From the NCBI RefSeq assembly GCF_016458275.1, contig NZ_JAEMHM010000003.1, positions 124,001 through 188,000 on the forward strand: a stretch of DNA of 64,000 bases, read 5' to 3'. The notes beneath the pieces are model-generated. The model saw only the letters and a program-made list of their open reading frames with translations, was not told the DNA's origin and searched no databases. Position numbers and translations under genes: made by a program. The stretch is from Geomesophilobacter sediminis. GTDB lineage: Bacteria; Desulfobacterota; Desulfuromonadia; Geobacterales; Geobacteraceae. Below, one piece after another: positions 7,012 to 16,309 of this stretch; within the stretch, counting starts at the first letter, position 1; each line of letters begins with the position of its first letter.

Positions 7012-8376
7012 TTATTCCCCGGTTATCGCCACGATCGACTTCTCGATCCCGTCCATCAATATCTTCAGCTCATCCATCGAAATGGACAGCGGCGGGAAGA
7101 CCACGATGACGTTGCCGAGGGGGCGCAGGAACAAGCCATGCTTGCGCGCCTCCAGGCAGACCCGCACCCCGACCCGCTCTTCCCAAGGATAGGGATCGCG
7201 GCTTTCCCGGTCGCGCACCAGTTCGATCCCGCCGATCATCCCCTCGTGGCGCACGTCGCCGACATGGGGAAGGGCGAGGAGCCCCTGCAGGCGCTCTTTC
7301 AGGTAGGCGATCTTCGGCACCAGGTTTTCCAGCAGCCGTTCGGACTCGAAAAGGTCGAGGTTCGCCAGCGCCGCGGCACAGGCGATCGGGTTGCCGGTGA
7401 AGGTATGCCCATGGAAGAAGGTCTTCAGTTCGGCGTACTCGCCCCAGAAGGCGTCGTACACCTTGCGGGTGGTCAGGGTTGCCGCCAGGGGGAGGTAACC
7501 TGCTGAAATCCCTTTGGACAGGGCCATGATGTCCGGGGTGATGCCCGCCTTCGCGCAGGCGAACATGGCGCCGGTCCTGCCGAATCCGACCGCCACCTCG
7601 TCGGCAACCATCAAGACGTCGTAGCGGTCGCAAAGCTCCCGCACCTTTTTCAGATAACCTTCCGGCTGGACGATCATCCCGCCGGCTCCCTGGACCGCAG
7701 GCTCGATGACCAGGCCGGCCAGTTCCGGGGCATGCTCCTCCATCAACCGTTCCAGCTCCTTGAGGCACTCCATCCCGCACCGCTTCGGATCGCGGGCCTC
7801 GCAAAGGGAGCAGCGGTAGCAATAGGTGGAGGGGGCCTTGATGGTGGGGAAGAGCAGCGGCTTGTAGGTGGCATGGTAGATGTCGATCCCCCCGACGCTC
7901 ATCGAGCCGACGGTGTCACCGTGGTAGGCGTTGTCGAAGGCGATGAACTTGGTCTTGCCCGGTTTGCCTTGCTGCATCTGGTATTGGAACGCCATCTTGA
8001 CCCCGATTTCGACCGCGGTGGAGCCGTTGTCGGAGTAGAAGACCTTGCAGAGTCCGGAAGGGGCGATGTCGACCAGGCGCTTGGCCAAAAGGGCGGCCCG
8101 GTCGTTGGTAAGGCCGAGCAGGGTGGAGTGCTCCAGGCGGTCGACCTGTTCCTTGATCGCCTCGTTGATCTCTTTCTTGCAGTGACCGTGGACGTTGGTC
8201 CAGAGGGCGGCGACTCCATCGAGGTAGCGGTTGCCGTCCGAGTCGATCAGGTAGGACCCCTCGCCGTGGGTGATCACCGGGTTGTCGGCGCCTTCCCATT
8301 CGCTCATCTGGGTGAACGGGTGCCAGAGGTAGTCGCTGTCGTACTTGCGTAATGTTGCCGTATCCAGTTCGTGCAT
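7012..8376 (-). CDS. bioA: Adenosylmethionine-8-amino-7-oxononanoate aminotransferase
   Basis: A 454-residue class III PLP aminotransferase that converts KAPA to DAPA with SAM as amino donor in biotin synthesis. Diagnostic features are YLWHPFTQM near residue 17, the N-terminal SYLIDSDGNRYLDG and the PLP lysine (Lys288) in MALSKGISAGYLPLA, with VADEVAVGFGRTG before it. An unusual cysteine cluster lies at about residues 186-204 (C-x2-C-x2-C then C-x3-C), which could bind a metal. It is the last gene of bioB-bioD-bioA; the bioD stop codon lies 13 bases upstream of its ATG. A REP-type terminator follows. Confidence 0.95.
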   Translation of the reverse strand: MHELDTATLRKYDSDYLWHPFTQMSEWEGADNPVITHGEGSYLIDSDGNRYLDGVAALWTNVHGHCKKEINEAIKEQVDRLEHSTLLGLTNDRAALLAKRLVDIAPSGLCKVFYSDNGSTAVEIGVKMAFQYQMQQGKPGKTKFIAFDNAYHGDTVGSMSVGGIDIYHATYKPLLFPTIKAPSTYCYRCSLCEARDPKRCGMECLKELERLMEEHAPELAGLVIEPAVQGAGGMIVQPEGYLKKVRELCDRYDVLMVADEVAVGFGRTGAMFACAKAGITPDIMALSKGISAGYLPLAATLTTRKVYDAFWGEYAELKTFFHGHTFTGNPIACAAALANLDLFESERLLENLVPKIAYLKERLQGLLALPHVGDVRHEGMIGGIELVRDRESRDPYPWEERVGVRVCLEARKHGLFLRPLGNVIVVFPPLSISMDELKILMDGIEKSIVAITGE

Positions 8377-8389
8377 TGACTTTCCTTTC

Positions 8390-9223
<834 letters not shown>

Positions 9224-9261
9224 TTATTCCCTTGTAACTTACTGTTCTTTGCTCATGGGAA

Positions 9262-10248
9262 TCAGTGTTCGCACATCACCGTTTCCAGCCCGAGGTCCTG
9301 GAACATCTTGAGGTCCACTTCCACCGAGCGGCCCATGGTGGTGAGGTAGTTGCCGATCATGGTGCCGTTGGCGCCGGCAAAGAAGATCCAGGACTGCAGG
9401 TCGCGCAGGTTCTTTTCCCGGCCGCCGCAGATGGTGATCCGCTTGTCGGGGAGGATGAGCCGGTAGATGGCGATGGTCTTCAGGCACTCCATCGGGGTGA
9501 GGTTCGCGGCTTTTTCGAGCCGGGTCCCCTCGATCGGGTTGAGGAAGTTCATCGGCACCGAGTCGACGTCGAGTTCCTTCAGGGTCAAAGCCATCTCCAC
9601 CCGCTGGGCGGGGGTCTCCCCCATCCCGAAAATGCCGCCGGAGCAGACTTTCACCCCGGCCCGTTTCACCGCGCGCACCGTTTCCACGTCTTCCCGGTAC
9701 TCGTGGGTAGTGCAGATCGACGGGAAGAAGCTCTCGGCGGTCTCCAGGTTGTGATGGTAGGTGTCCATCCCGGCTTCCTTGAGCGCGCGAGCCGTTTCCT
9801 CGTCGATGATGCCGAGGGAGCAGGAGGGGTGGATGGTCGTTTCCTTCCGGATCTGGCGCAGCGCCTCGAGGATCCGCTCCAGTTCCTGTCCTTTTACGGT
9901 GGTCCCGCTGGTAATGATCCCGAAGCACGCCGATCCCTGCTTTTCCGCCTGCCTGGCTTGTTCGAGGATCTGTGCCCCGTCGACCAGGGGATAGACCGGC
10001 GCGTCGGTCGTATGATGCGCCGACTGGGCGCAGAAGGCGCAGTTCTCGGCACAGCGCCCGGATTTCGCGTTGATGATGGAGCAGAGATGCACCTTCGGCC
10101 CCACGAACTTTTCCTTCACTCGGCTGGCAGCGCGGAAAAGATCGAATACCTGGGGGCCCTCCACTTCAGTAAGACGTACCGCCTCCTCATAGGAGAGCGA
10201 TTGCCCGCCCAGGACTTTTTCCACCGCCGCGTCGATAAGTCGTTCCAT
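9262..10248 (-). CDS. bioB: Biotin synthase
   Basis: A 328-residue radical SAM enzyme that inserts sulfur into dethiobiotin. The [4Fe-4S] motif is Cys66-x3-Cys70-x2-Cys73 in GRCAENCAFCAQSAHH. Further family motifs are CSLGIIDEE, HHNLETAESFFPSICTTH and GGREKNLRDLQ. ATG 10248 is preceded by AGGAGG. An upstream in-frame ATG at 10347 would place the BirA operator inside the gene and is rejected. It is the first gene of bioBDA, directly downstream of that operator. Confidence 0.96.
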   Translation of the reverse strand: MERLIDAAVEKVLGGQSLSYEEAVRLTEVEGPQVFDLFRAASRVKEKFVGPKVHLCSIINAKSGRCAENCAFCAQSAHHTTDAPVYPLVDGAQILEQARQAEKQGSACFGIITSGTTVKGQELERILEALRQIRKETTIHPSCSLGIIDEETARALKEAGMDTYHHNLETAESFFPSICTTHEYREDVETVRAVKRAGVKVCSGGIFGMGETPAQRVEMALTLKELDVDSVPMNFLNPIEGTRLEKAANLTPMECLKTIAIYRLILPDKRITICGGREKNLRDLQSWIFFAGANGTMIGNYLTTMGRSVEVDLKMFQDLGLETVMCEH

Positions 10249-10291
10249 GTAGCTTCCTCCTGTGGAGGTCATGTACCACGTTGAGAAATGA

Positions 10292-10325
10292 ATTGTCAAC
10301 CAAATCAGAACTAAAGGTTGACAAT
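10292..10325 (-). promoter_or_regulatory. BirA-type biotin operator upstream of bioB
   Basis: ATTGTCAACC (10292-10301), a 14-base spacer and GGTTGACAAT (10316-10325) form a perfect 10-base inverted repeat. Its spacing and sequence match the known BirA operator (TTGTnAACC-N14/15-GGTTnACAA). It lies 44 bases upstream of the bioB start. A TTGACA inside the operator (10294-10299, minus strand) could be the -35 box, so biotinylated BirA would block polymerase. The matching -10 is weak. Confidence 0.88.
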
Positions 10326-10362
10326 GGGGCTGCCGATAAGTTCGCAATACAATTAGTAGTTG

Positions 10363-10390
10363 TTGACTATTTTCTCATTTGAAGTATTAT
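10363..10390 (+). promoter_or_regulatory. Candidate sigma-70 promoter of the FlgT-like/CsgG operon
   Basis: TTGACT (10363-10368), 16 bases and TATTAT (10385-10390) face the operon starting at 10452. The surrounding DNA is much more AT-rich than the genes. Confidence 0.55.
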
Positions 10391-10451
10391 TTTCGCCTAT
10401 TTATAAATTAGAAAGTCTTTTCATCTTAGTTAAAATGTCAGGGAGGGGTAC

Positions 10452-11639
10452 ATGAAGCTTAACTTCGCGGTTCTTGCCGTAACGGGAGCAGTGCTGATTG
10501 GAACTCCGGTTTTTGCCGCACCGACCTGCGTGGACAGCGAGGGCGAGGCAGTAATCATGAGAGACGACCTCCCGTCGGCCCGTGCCGAGGCGGTGGCCCG
10601 GGCCAAGTGGGCCGCCATCGAGCAGGTGGTAGGGGTCCAGGTGAAGGCGCAAAGCGTCGTGCAGAACATGGCGCTGGTTGACGATGCCGTATCCAAGGAG
10701 ATCCGCGGCATCGTGAGCGGCTTTAAAGTCCTGTCCGAGGAAAACCGCGGCTCCAGTCTGGCGGTCAAGATCAACGCCTGCGTCGAGCCGACCAAGGCCC
10801 AGGATGCGCTCTCTTCCCTGGCGCTCAACAACTCCATCGCCGTTTTCCTTCCCGCCAAGAAACCCGAAGTTATCGCGGAACGCAACCAGCGGACCCGGAC
10901 CGGCGAACGGACCCAGGTGCTGGCCCGCGACGTCCAGGAAGAAACCAACCAGCTTTCCGAAACCGTCATCGGCAAGCTCGCCGAGCAGGGCTTCACCGTC
11001 GTCGACGTCGCGCCGAGCCAGGCCGTCGACGCCGCCGAAATCGAGCAGGCGATGAAGTCCGGTAACTACATGGTCCTGCGCAGCCTCATGTACAAATTCC
11101 TCTCCAACATGATGCTCATCGGCAAGGTGGATTACACGATCTCCACCAGGAAGGGGCAGGACATCGGCTATGGGGTATCGATGCCGTTCAACAACGTGAC
11201 GGTCCGGCTCACCTATCGGCTGGTCACCCGCGGCGCCGGCGGAAGGAATGTCATCCTCGCGGCCGGCACCGAGGAGGCCCGGGGGATGGCGACCAACGTC
11301 GAAGACGCGACCCAGAAGGGGCTGAAGACACTGGGAGAGAAATTCGCCCCGAAGGTCCTCGACAAGGTGTCCGAATACATCAAGGGGATCGCCAAGAAGG
11401 TAAGGGTCCGGGTGGCGGGGGTCAACGAGGTATCCGGGACCCTGGAGGTCAAGGATTCCCTGCAAAACATCGCCTGGGTGACCAACGTGGAAGAGAAGGG
11501 GATCAGTGACGGCGCCGCAGAATTCATCGTGAGCTACCCTGAAAACCCGATCTATCTGGCCAACAGCATCGCCCAGAAAGGCGGCTTCCATATCGACTCT
11601 TTCAGTACCTACCAGATCAACACCAGCTATCAGAAATGA
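10452..11639 (+). CDS. Exported FlgT-like N-terminal domain protein
   Basis: A 395-residue exported protein; residues 1-22 are a signal peptide ending PVFA. Residues about 30-130 (GEAVIMRDDLPSARAEAVAR, then AIEQVVGVQVKAQSVVQNM and a DDAVSKEIRGIVSGFKVL block) resemble the N-terminal domain of FlgT, the periplasmic H-ring protein of polar flagella. The middle has a second alpha/beta unit (about 150-290) and the C-terminus a small beta/alpha unit ending in a VSYPENPIYLANSI segment. Start ATG 10452 follows a GGGAGGGG site. It opens a four-gene operon with a CsgG-like lipoprotein, an SLH lipoprotein and an LPP20-like protein. No flagellar genes are nearby, so a flagellar role is not implied. Confidence 0.72.
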   Translation: MKLNFAVLAVTGAVLIGTPVFAAPTCVDSEGEAVIMRDDLPSARAEAVARAKWAAIEQVVGVQVKAQSVVQNMALVDDAVSKEIRGIVSGFKVLSEENRGSSLAVKINACVEPTKAQDALSSLALNNSIAVFLPAKKPEVIAERNQRTRTGERTQVLARDVQEETNQLSETVIGKLAEQGFTVVDVAPSQAVDAAEIEQAMKSGNYMVLRSLMYKFLSNMMLIGKVDYTISTRKGQDIGYGVSMPFNNVTVRLTYRLVTRGAGGRNVILAAGTEEARGMATNVEDATQKGLKTLGEKFAPKVLDKVSEYIKGIAKKVRVRVAGVNEVSGTLEVKDSLQNIAWVTNVEEKGISDGAAEFIVSYPENPIYLANSIAQKGGFHIDSFSTYQINTSYQK

Positions 11640-11683
11640 TGCAGCAATGTTCAACCGTCACATTAATTCAGGGGAGGGGGAGA

Positions 11684-12883
11684 ATGGTTAAAAAGGGGAG
11701 ATTTCTGCTTTTGTGTGCACCGCTGCTGCTGGGCGCCTGCGCCACCGTTTCCACGGTTGATCCCAATGCCTTCGTAAGGGATCCCGGTGAGAAACTCAAC
11801 ATTCCGGCGATCTGCAAGAAGAGCTATGACAACGCGATTCCGAAAGTGGCCGTCGCTCAGATCACCAACAATTCCACCTTCGACTATGCAAAGACGGTAC
11901 AGGCGAGCGTTCAGGGGAGAAGCGAGCGCACCACTGTCGGCGCGGCAGGGGTCGTGGCGGTGCCCGGCGCGGTCGGGGTAGGGTGGGGCGAGAAAGAGAA
12001 GCGCAACTTCCAGCGCGACTCCCAGCGCACCGAGCGGGAAATCAACGCGAAGCTGTCGGAAAGCGTCGAGGACGGCGTCGTCAACGAACTGGTCAACATG
12101 GGTGGCGTGAAAATCTTCACCCGCGGCGAGCTCAACAAGATCATGCAGGAGCACAAGTTCCAGCAGTCCGGCCTGGTTGATGACTCCTCCATCGTGCAGC
12201 TCGGCAAGATGGCGGGTGCCAAGTTCATGCTGACCGGGTCCCTCACCAACGTGGCCCTGGCCTACCAGACCCTCGATGCCGCCAAGGATGCCTCCCAGAA
12301 ATACCTGGGTGGTTTTGGCGCGCTGATGGCGGTGGGAATGGAATCCCGGGAAGGGTGGCACATCGACGTTGACGTGACGCTGCGCCTGCTCGATGTGGAA
12401 ACCGGTGAAGTCCTTCTTTCCAAGAGCATGAAAGGTAAAGAAATTATCGGCAAAATCCCCTATCCGAACTACGACGCACTGGTCGGCGGGATCAAGAAAG
12501 CCTCCGCGAAAGCGCTTCAGGATGCCCGCCCCGATTTCTCCAAGTACTTCATGGTGCGCGGCTATGTCTTCGAAACCCGCACCAGCAAGGACGGGGCCCA
12601 GAAGATCGGCCTGGTGAGTGTCGGGAGCAAGTTGGGAATCAAGCCCGGCTCCAAGTTCACCGCCATTGCCTTCGAGGAAATCGAAGACCCGATCAACGGC
12701 TCCAAGGTCTGCGACCAGCAGCGCATTCCGCTGGAAGTGACCGCCACCGACCAGGTACAAAACGACCGCGCCTGGGTAGTCATCAAAGGCACCCCGGATC
12801 AGCTCGCCCGAATCAAGAAAGGCCAGCTGGTTGAACGGGAATCGATTGAAGGACAGGGGCTGATGAATAAGCTCGGCTACTAG
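11684..12883 (+). CDS. CsgG-family outer-membrane lipoprotein
   Basis: A 399-residue lipoprotein with a lipobox at LLLGAC (Cys19). The body carries CsgG features: PKVAVAQITNN near residue 50, a Gly/Val-rich segment around residues 80-100 that could form membrane strands, FTRGELNKIMQEHKFQQSGL, then KMAGAKFMLTGSLTNVA and IDVDVTLRLLDVETGEVLLS. CsgG forms a nonameric outer-membrane secretion pore for curli; related proteins (HfaB, FlgO-like) assemble other surface structures. It is longer than CsgG (about 277 aa), with an extra C-terminal domain of about 120 residues. ATG 11684 is preceded by a GGGGAGGGGG site; the frame start at 11636 lacks one. Forty-four bases separate it from the first gene of the operon. 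Confidence 0.82.
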   Translation: MVKKGRFLLLCAPLLLGACATVSTVDPNAFVRDPGEKLNIPAICKKSYDNAIPKVAVAQITNNSTFDYAKTVQASVQGRSERTTVGAAGVVAVPGAVGVGWGEKEKRNFQRDSQRTEREINAKLSESVEDGVVNELVNMGGVKIFTRGELNKIMQEHKFQQSGLVDDSSIVQLGKMAGAKFMLTGSLTNVALAYQTLDAAKDASQKYLGGFGALMAVGMESREGWHIDVDVTLRLLDVETGEVLLSKSMKGKEIIGKIPYPNYDALVGGIKKASAKALQDARPDFSKYFMVRGYVFETRTSKDGAQKIGLVSVGSKLGIKPGSKFTAIAFEEIEDPINGSKVCDQQRIPLEVTATDQVQNDRAWVVIKGTPDQLARIKKGQLVERESIEGQGLMNKLGY

Positions 12884-12928
12884 TCGTTTTCCAAAAACTG
12901 TGACATGTGATTCAACAAGGGAGGAACC

Positions 12929-14140
12929 ATGAAAGCAATGCTGCGTCTTTTGCTGCTCGGGATTTGCGGCCTTCTGGTCGTTTCCGGCTGCACCAAGGCA
13001 GCTCCGCGCTGCACCGCACCGGAGGACAATCCGCTGCACCACTACCTGCGCGGAATGGAGGCCCTGGAAACGGGCAAAGTCGATGTTGCGCTCCAGAAAT
13101 TCGATCGCTCCAGCTACTGCGAGGAAGAGTTCTCCCAGGCGCACAGCGGTCTGGCCATCACCCATGCCATGATGGCGAAGTCCCAGGGTGATGCCGGCTT
13201 CCGAAGTGTTGAGGCGGGACGTGCCCTGGACGAGCTGAAAAAGGCGGACAAGTTCGCCAACACCGAGGAAGAGAAGTTCGACTACCAACTGGCCCGGATC
13301 CGGGTCGCCACGATCCTGAAAGGTGAAGACTGGGTCCGCACCGCCGAAGGTGCCTGCCGGGAGGCGCTCGACCTCAAGGTCGACGAGAAGCAACTCGTCT
13401 ACTACCAGGGGAAGGAGGCCGCCAACTACTTCATGGGGGTCGCTTACCTGGAGTCGCTCCAGTTCGCCAAGGCCCGCGACCAGTTCCAGAAGGTGCTCGA
13501 TTCCCGCAGCAACGGGAAATGGCATGAGAAGGCGGACCGCGCCTGGAAGAAGGTGGACCGCATCGTCCGCGCCATGGCCGGCATCACCGTAGGGGACGTC
13601 GGGAAGAAGATTGCGGTCAAGGAAACCGTCACCCGCGCCGATCTGGCGGCCCTGCTGGTTGACGAGTTGATGATCGACAAGCTCTTTGCCGGCCGGGTGG
13701 CGTCCCAGTCGCAGGTCCAGGCGATGAAGCCGGAATTCACCCCGGCCGACATGGTCAACAGCCCCTTCAAGGAGGAAGTTGCCACCGTCATGAAATGGAA
13801 GGTGCGCGGGCTCGAGCCGAAATACGACGAGACCACCAAGGCGTACCTCTTCAAACCGGAAGATCCGGTCACCCGCGGCGAAATGGCTTTCATCCTCGAA
13901 GACGTCCTGATCAAGCTGACCGGCGACTCCAAGATCGCCACCGCCTACTTCGGGCAGGAAAAATCCCCCTTCCCGGACGTACGTACCACCTCGCCGTACT
14001 TCAACGCGGTGATGAACATGACCACCCGCGGCATCATGGAAGGGGAACTTTCCGGCGACTTCCGGGTCAACGATCCGGTCGAGGGGGCCGAAGCCCTGCT
14101 GGCCATCCGGGTGCTGAAGCAGAAAATAAACATCTACTGA
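12929..14140 (+). CDS. TPR-like lipoprotein with C-terminal SLH-type repeats
   Basis: A 403-residue lipoprotein with lipobox VVSGC (Cys21). Residues 30-210 are TPR-like helices (HHYLRGMEALETGKVDVALQ, later YFMGVAYLESLQFAKARDQF). The C-terminal 190 residues look like S-layer homology repeats: VTRADLAALLVDEL, then DPVTRGEMAFILEDVLIKL, then SPFPDVRTTSPYFNAVM with FRVNDPVEGAEALLAI. SLH repeats in Gram-negative lipoproteins often bind peptidoglycan or secondary polymers, so this protein could tether the assembly to the wall. It is preceded by a GGGAGG site and follows the CsgG-like gene by 45 bases. Confidence 0.75.
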   Translation: MKAMLRLLLLGICGLLVVSGCTKAAPRCTAPEDNPLHHYLRGMEALETGKVDVALQKFDRSSYCEEEFSQAHSGLAITHAMMAKSQGDAGFRSVEAGRALDELKKADKFANTEEEKFDYQLARIRVATILKGEDWVRTAEGACREALDLKVDEKQLVYYQGKEAANYFMGVAYLESLQFAKARDQFQKVLDSRSNGKWHEKADRAWKKVDRIVRAMAGITVGDVGKKIAVKETVTRADLAALLVDELMIDKLFAGRVASQSQVQAMKPEFTPADMVNSPFKEEVATVMKWKVRGLEPKYDETTKAYLFKPEDPVTRGEMAFILEDVLIKLTGDSKIATAYFGQEKSPFPDVRTTSPYFNAVMNMTTRGIMEGELSGDFRVNDPVEGAEALLAIRVLKQKINIY

Positions 14141-14159
14141 AATTGAAAGGAGGAGTTTT

Positions 14160-15134
14160 ATGAAGCGTACCTGTATTGCCTTACTGTGCTCTTTGCTTCT
14201 CAGCGCCACCGCTTGGGCGGTGGATATGCCTGCCGCCGGCGGCGATGCCGGTCAGGGGAGCGCCAGCAGCGTCCAGATCGACGAGACCTTCACCAAGACC
14301 AACAAATGGCTCAGCCAGCAGAACCTGAACCTCACCGGCGGCCCTTCCGGCCGTGACGACGCGGCCGCCTTCAGCCAGGAGGTGATCCTTTTCTACGGTG
14401 AGGGGATGGCCGGACCGCAGCACACCCATCCCGCCCAGCGCGAGATGATGGCCAAGCGCGCCGCGGTGGTGACCGCGCAGCGCGCCCTTGCCGAGTACCT
14501 CAACGGCTTCGCCATCGTGGGCGATACCCTGGTCAAAGACGGCATGGCCCAGTACGACATCATCCGCTCCTCGGTGGCCGGTTTCGTGAAGGGCGCCCAG
14601 GTCGTGCAGCAGGAGTACAGCAAGGAAAAGGACATGGCGGTTGCCGTCATCAAGCTCGGGCTGCACGGGCCGAAAGGGTTCGCCTCCCTCATGTACGACA
14701 AGATGATGAAGGACCCGAGCCTCAAGAAGACCCTCACCGAGGTCGACGGCAAGCCGGCTCCGCCGTTCCGCGCCAAGGCTGAGCGCCTTCCCGAGAAATT
14801 CGACGGCCTGATCATCGACGCGACCTCCCAGGACTTCCGTCCGGCCCTGATCAACCGCATCTTCTCCGTCAAGGGCGAGCTTCTCTACGATCCGTCCAAG
14901 ATCAGCCAGAAGGTACTGGTCGAGCAGGGTTGCGGCGAGTACACCAACAACGTCGACAAGGCCAAGGCGGCTTTAGAGAAGCGCGGGGTGAAGAACCCGC
15001 TGGTCGTCACCGCTTCCGGCGCCATCAACCCGTCCGACCTGCAGGTTTCCGATGAAGACGCGGTCAAGGTCTTCTCGGCCAACCAGCAGGGGAACTTCTT
15101 CAGTAACGCCAAGGTGGCGTTCGTGCTGAAGTAA
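14160..15134 (+). CDS. LPP20-like exported protein
   Basis: A 324-residue exported protein; the signal peptide ends ATAWA near residue 20. Residues about 75-180 (YGEGMAGPQHTHPAQREMM, KRAAVVTAQRALAEYLNGF and VKGAQVV) match the LPP20/FlgP-type fold, in which a conserved A-x2-AA-x3-AQR-x-LAEY helix is typical. The C-terminal half has an FDGLIIDATSQDFRPALINR segment followed by an alpha/beta region, and ends in AKVAFVLK. It starts 19 bases after the SLH lipoprotein, with a GGAGGAG site, and is followed at once by a strong terminator. With the FlgT-like and CsgG-like genes it parallels the FlgO-FlgP-FlgT set. Confidence 0.75.
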   Translation: MKRTCIALLCSLLLSATAWAVDMPAAGGDAGQGSASSVQIDETFTKTNKWLSQQNLNLTGGPSGRDDAAAFSQEVILFYGEGMAGPQHTHPAQREMMAKRAAVVTAQRALAEYLNGFAIVGDTLVKDGMAQYDIIRSSVAGFVKGAQVVQQEYSKEKDMAVAVIKLGLHGPKGFASLMYDKMMKDPSLKKTLTEVDGKPAPPFRAKAERLPEKFDGLIIDATSQDFRPALINRIFSVKGELLYDPSKISQKVLVEQGCGEYTNNVDKAKAALEKRGVKNPLVVTASGAINPSDLQVSDEDAVKVFSANQQGNFFSNAKVAFVLK

Positions 15135-15153
15135 GACGTCCTGCAGACAAATG

Positions 15154-15193
15154 AAAAGGGGCGAAGGAATTTGATTTCCTTCGCCCCTTTTTT
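15154..15193 (+). terminator. Rho-independent terminator of the FlgT-like/CsgG operon
   Basis: GGGGCGAAGGAA (15158-15169) pairs with TTCCTTCGCCCC (15176-15187), followed by six T residues. Flanking A/T bases extend the stem. Confidence 0.92.
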
Positions 15194-15209
15194 ATTGGAT
15201 CGGGCTGAT

Positions 15210-15229
15210 GGGCGCAGCGTGCTGCGCCC
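15210..15229. repeat. Palindromic repeat, family C, copy 3
   Basis: GGGCGCAGC-GT-GCTGCGCCC; it differs from the other copies only at the centre. Confidence 0.75.
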
Positions 15230-15295
15230 CTACAGGTATGAGCAGTTTCCTTGGATGATTGGCAGGCCCAGGAACCCGCAAGCCGGGGTCGGTAC

Positions 15296-15360
15296 TCGCT
15301 GTGGGAGCGCTGGCGCGAAAACCCTGTTGCCTCACGCCCGAAAGGGCGCTCCCACAGCGA
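15296..15360. repeat. REP-like inverted repeat, family A, diverged copy 3
   Basis: TCGCTGTGGGAGCGC (15296-15310) pairs with GCGCTCCCACAGCGA (15346-15360). The middle (CTGGCGCGAAAACC) is rearranged relative to copies 1 and 2. Confidence 0.75.
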
Positions 15361-15395
15361 ATTCCCCTCCCATCAAGAGTTGCCTGCCGCGGCTT

Positions 15396-16307
15396 TTACA
15401 ACTCCTCGGTGGTAAACGCGACGACGTCGTCGATCCGTTCGGCATCGAGCAGGACCATCACCAGGCGATCCACCCCGAGCGCGATCCCTGCCGCTTCCGG
15501 GAAATCCTCCAGCGCGGCCAGGAACTTCTCCGGCATCGGGTAGCCGATCCTTCCCTCGCGCTCCCGCGCTTTCTTTTCCGCCTCGAACCGTGCCCGCTGC
15601 TCGGCCGGATCGGCCAGCTCCGAAAAGCCGTTGGCGATCTCCAGCCCGCCCAGATAGAGCTCGAAGCGCTCGGCCAACTGGTTGTTGCCGGGCTTGAGCC
15701 GGGAAAGGGCGGCGCGACTGGCGGGATAGTCGTAAAGGAAGGTGGGGCGCCCCTGTCCCAACCTCGGTTCGATTTCCCCTACCATGACTTCGTCGAAGCT
15801 GCCGGCGGCCAGGGCTTCTTCCATGGTGAGACCGCCGAACCTTTCGAAGGCTTCGGGGACGGAAATCCGCTCCCAGGAAAGAGCGAGGTCGATCTCGGCG
15901 CCGCGGTAGGTGATCTTGTCCTGCCCTGCGGCAAAGCGGACCAGCGCCTCGGTCTCCGCCATCAGGTCGTTGTAGTCGGCGCCGGCGCGGTACCACTCCA
16001 GCATGGTGAATTCGCTCAAGTGGCGCACGCCCCGCTCCCCGGCCCGCCAGCAGCGGCAGATCTGGAAAAGCCGCTCGTAGCCTGCGGCCAGCATCCGTTT
16101 CATGCAGAGTTCGGGGGAGGTGTGCAGGAACCAGCCGTCGGCGGGGATGGCGTCGATTTCGGCTTCGGGGGCGGGCGCAGGAATACGAAAAGGGGTCTCG
16201 ACTTCGAGATACCCCTTTTCGTGAAAATAGGTCCGGATGCGGTTGAGGATTGCGCCCCGCTCGGTTAGCGCTTTTTTGCGCCGGAGCAGGGCCCAGCCGT
16301 TACCCAT
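15396..16307 (-). CDS. epmA: EF-P beta-lysylation protein EpmA
   Basis: A 303-residue class II lysyl-tRNA synthetase-like protein without the anticodon-binding domain, which attaches (R)-beta-lysine to elongation factor P. Typical elements are YLEVETPFRIPAPAPEAEID near the N-terminus, LHTSPELCMKRMLAAGYERL, GERGVRHLSEFTMLEWYRA and the motif 3 end GIALGVDRLVMVLLDA. The ATG at 16307 lies two bases after the efp stop codon, so the two are translationally coupled. E. coli EpmA is about 325 aa. The partner aminomutase gene epmB is not in this window. Confidence 0.9.
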   Translation of the reverse strand: MGNGWALLRRKKALTERGAILNRIRTYFHEKGYLEVETPFRIPAPAPEAEIDAIPADGWFLHTSPELCMKRMLAAGYERLFQICRCWRAGERGVRHLSEFTMLEWYRAGADYNDLMAETEALVRFAAGQDKITYRGAEIDLALSWERISVPEAFERFGGLTMEEALAAGSFDEVMVGEIEPRLGQGRPTFLYDYPASRAALSRLKPGNNQLAERFELYLGGLEIANGFSELADPAEQRARFEAEKKAREREGRIGYPMPEKFLAALEDFPEAAGIALGVDRLVMVLLDAERIDDVVAFTTEEL

Positions 16308-16309
16308 GA

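Noticed and set aside
11663-14209. An 848-codon open frame on the minus strand
   Set aside because: It lies opposite two lipoprotein genes that have signal peptides, ribosome sites and family motifs. High G+C at third positions leaves the antisense frame open by chance.
10452-15134. Flagellar gene cluster, based on FlgT/FlgP-like domains
   Set aside because: No flagellin, hook, motor or export genes are nearby, and the CsgG-like and SLH members point to another envelope function.
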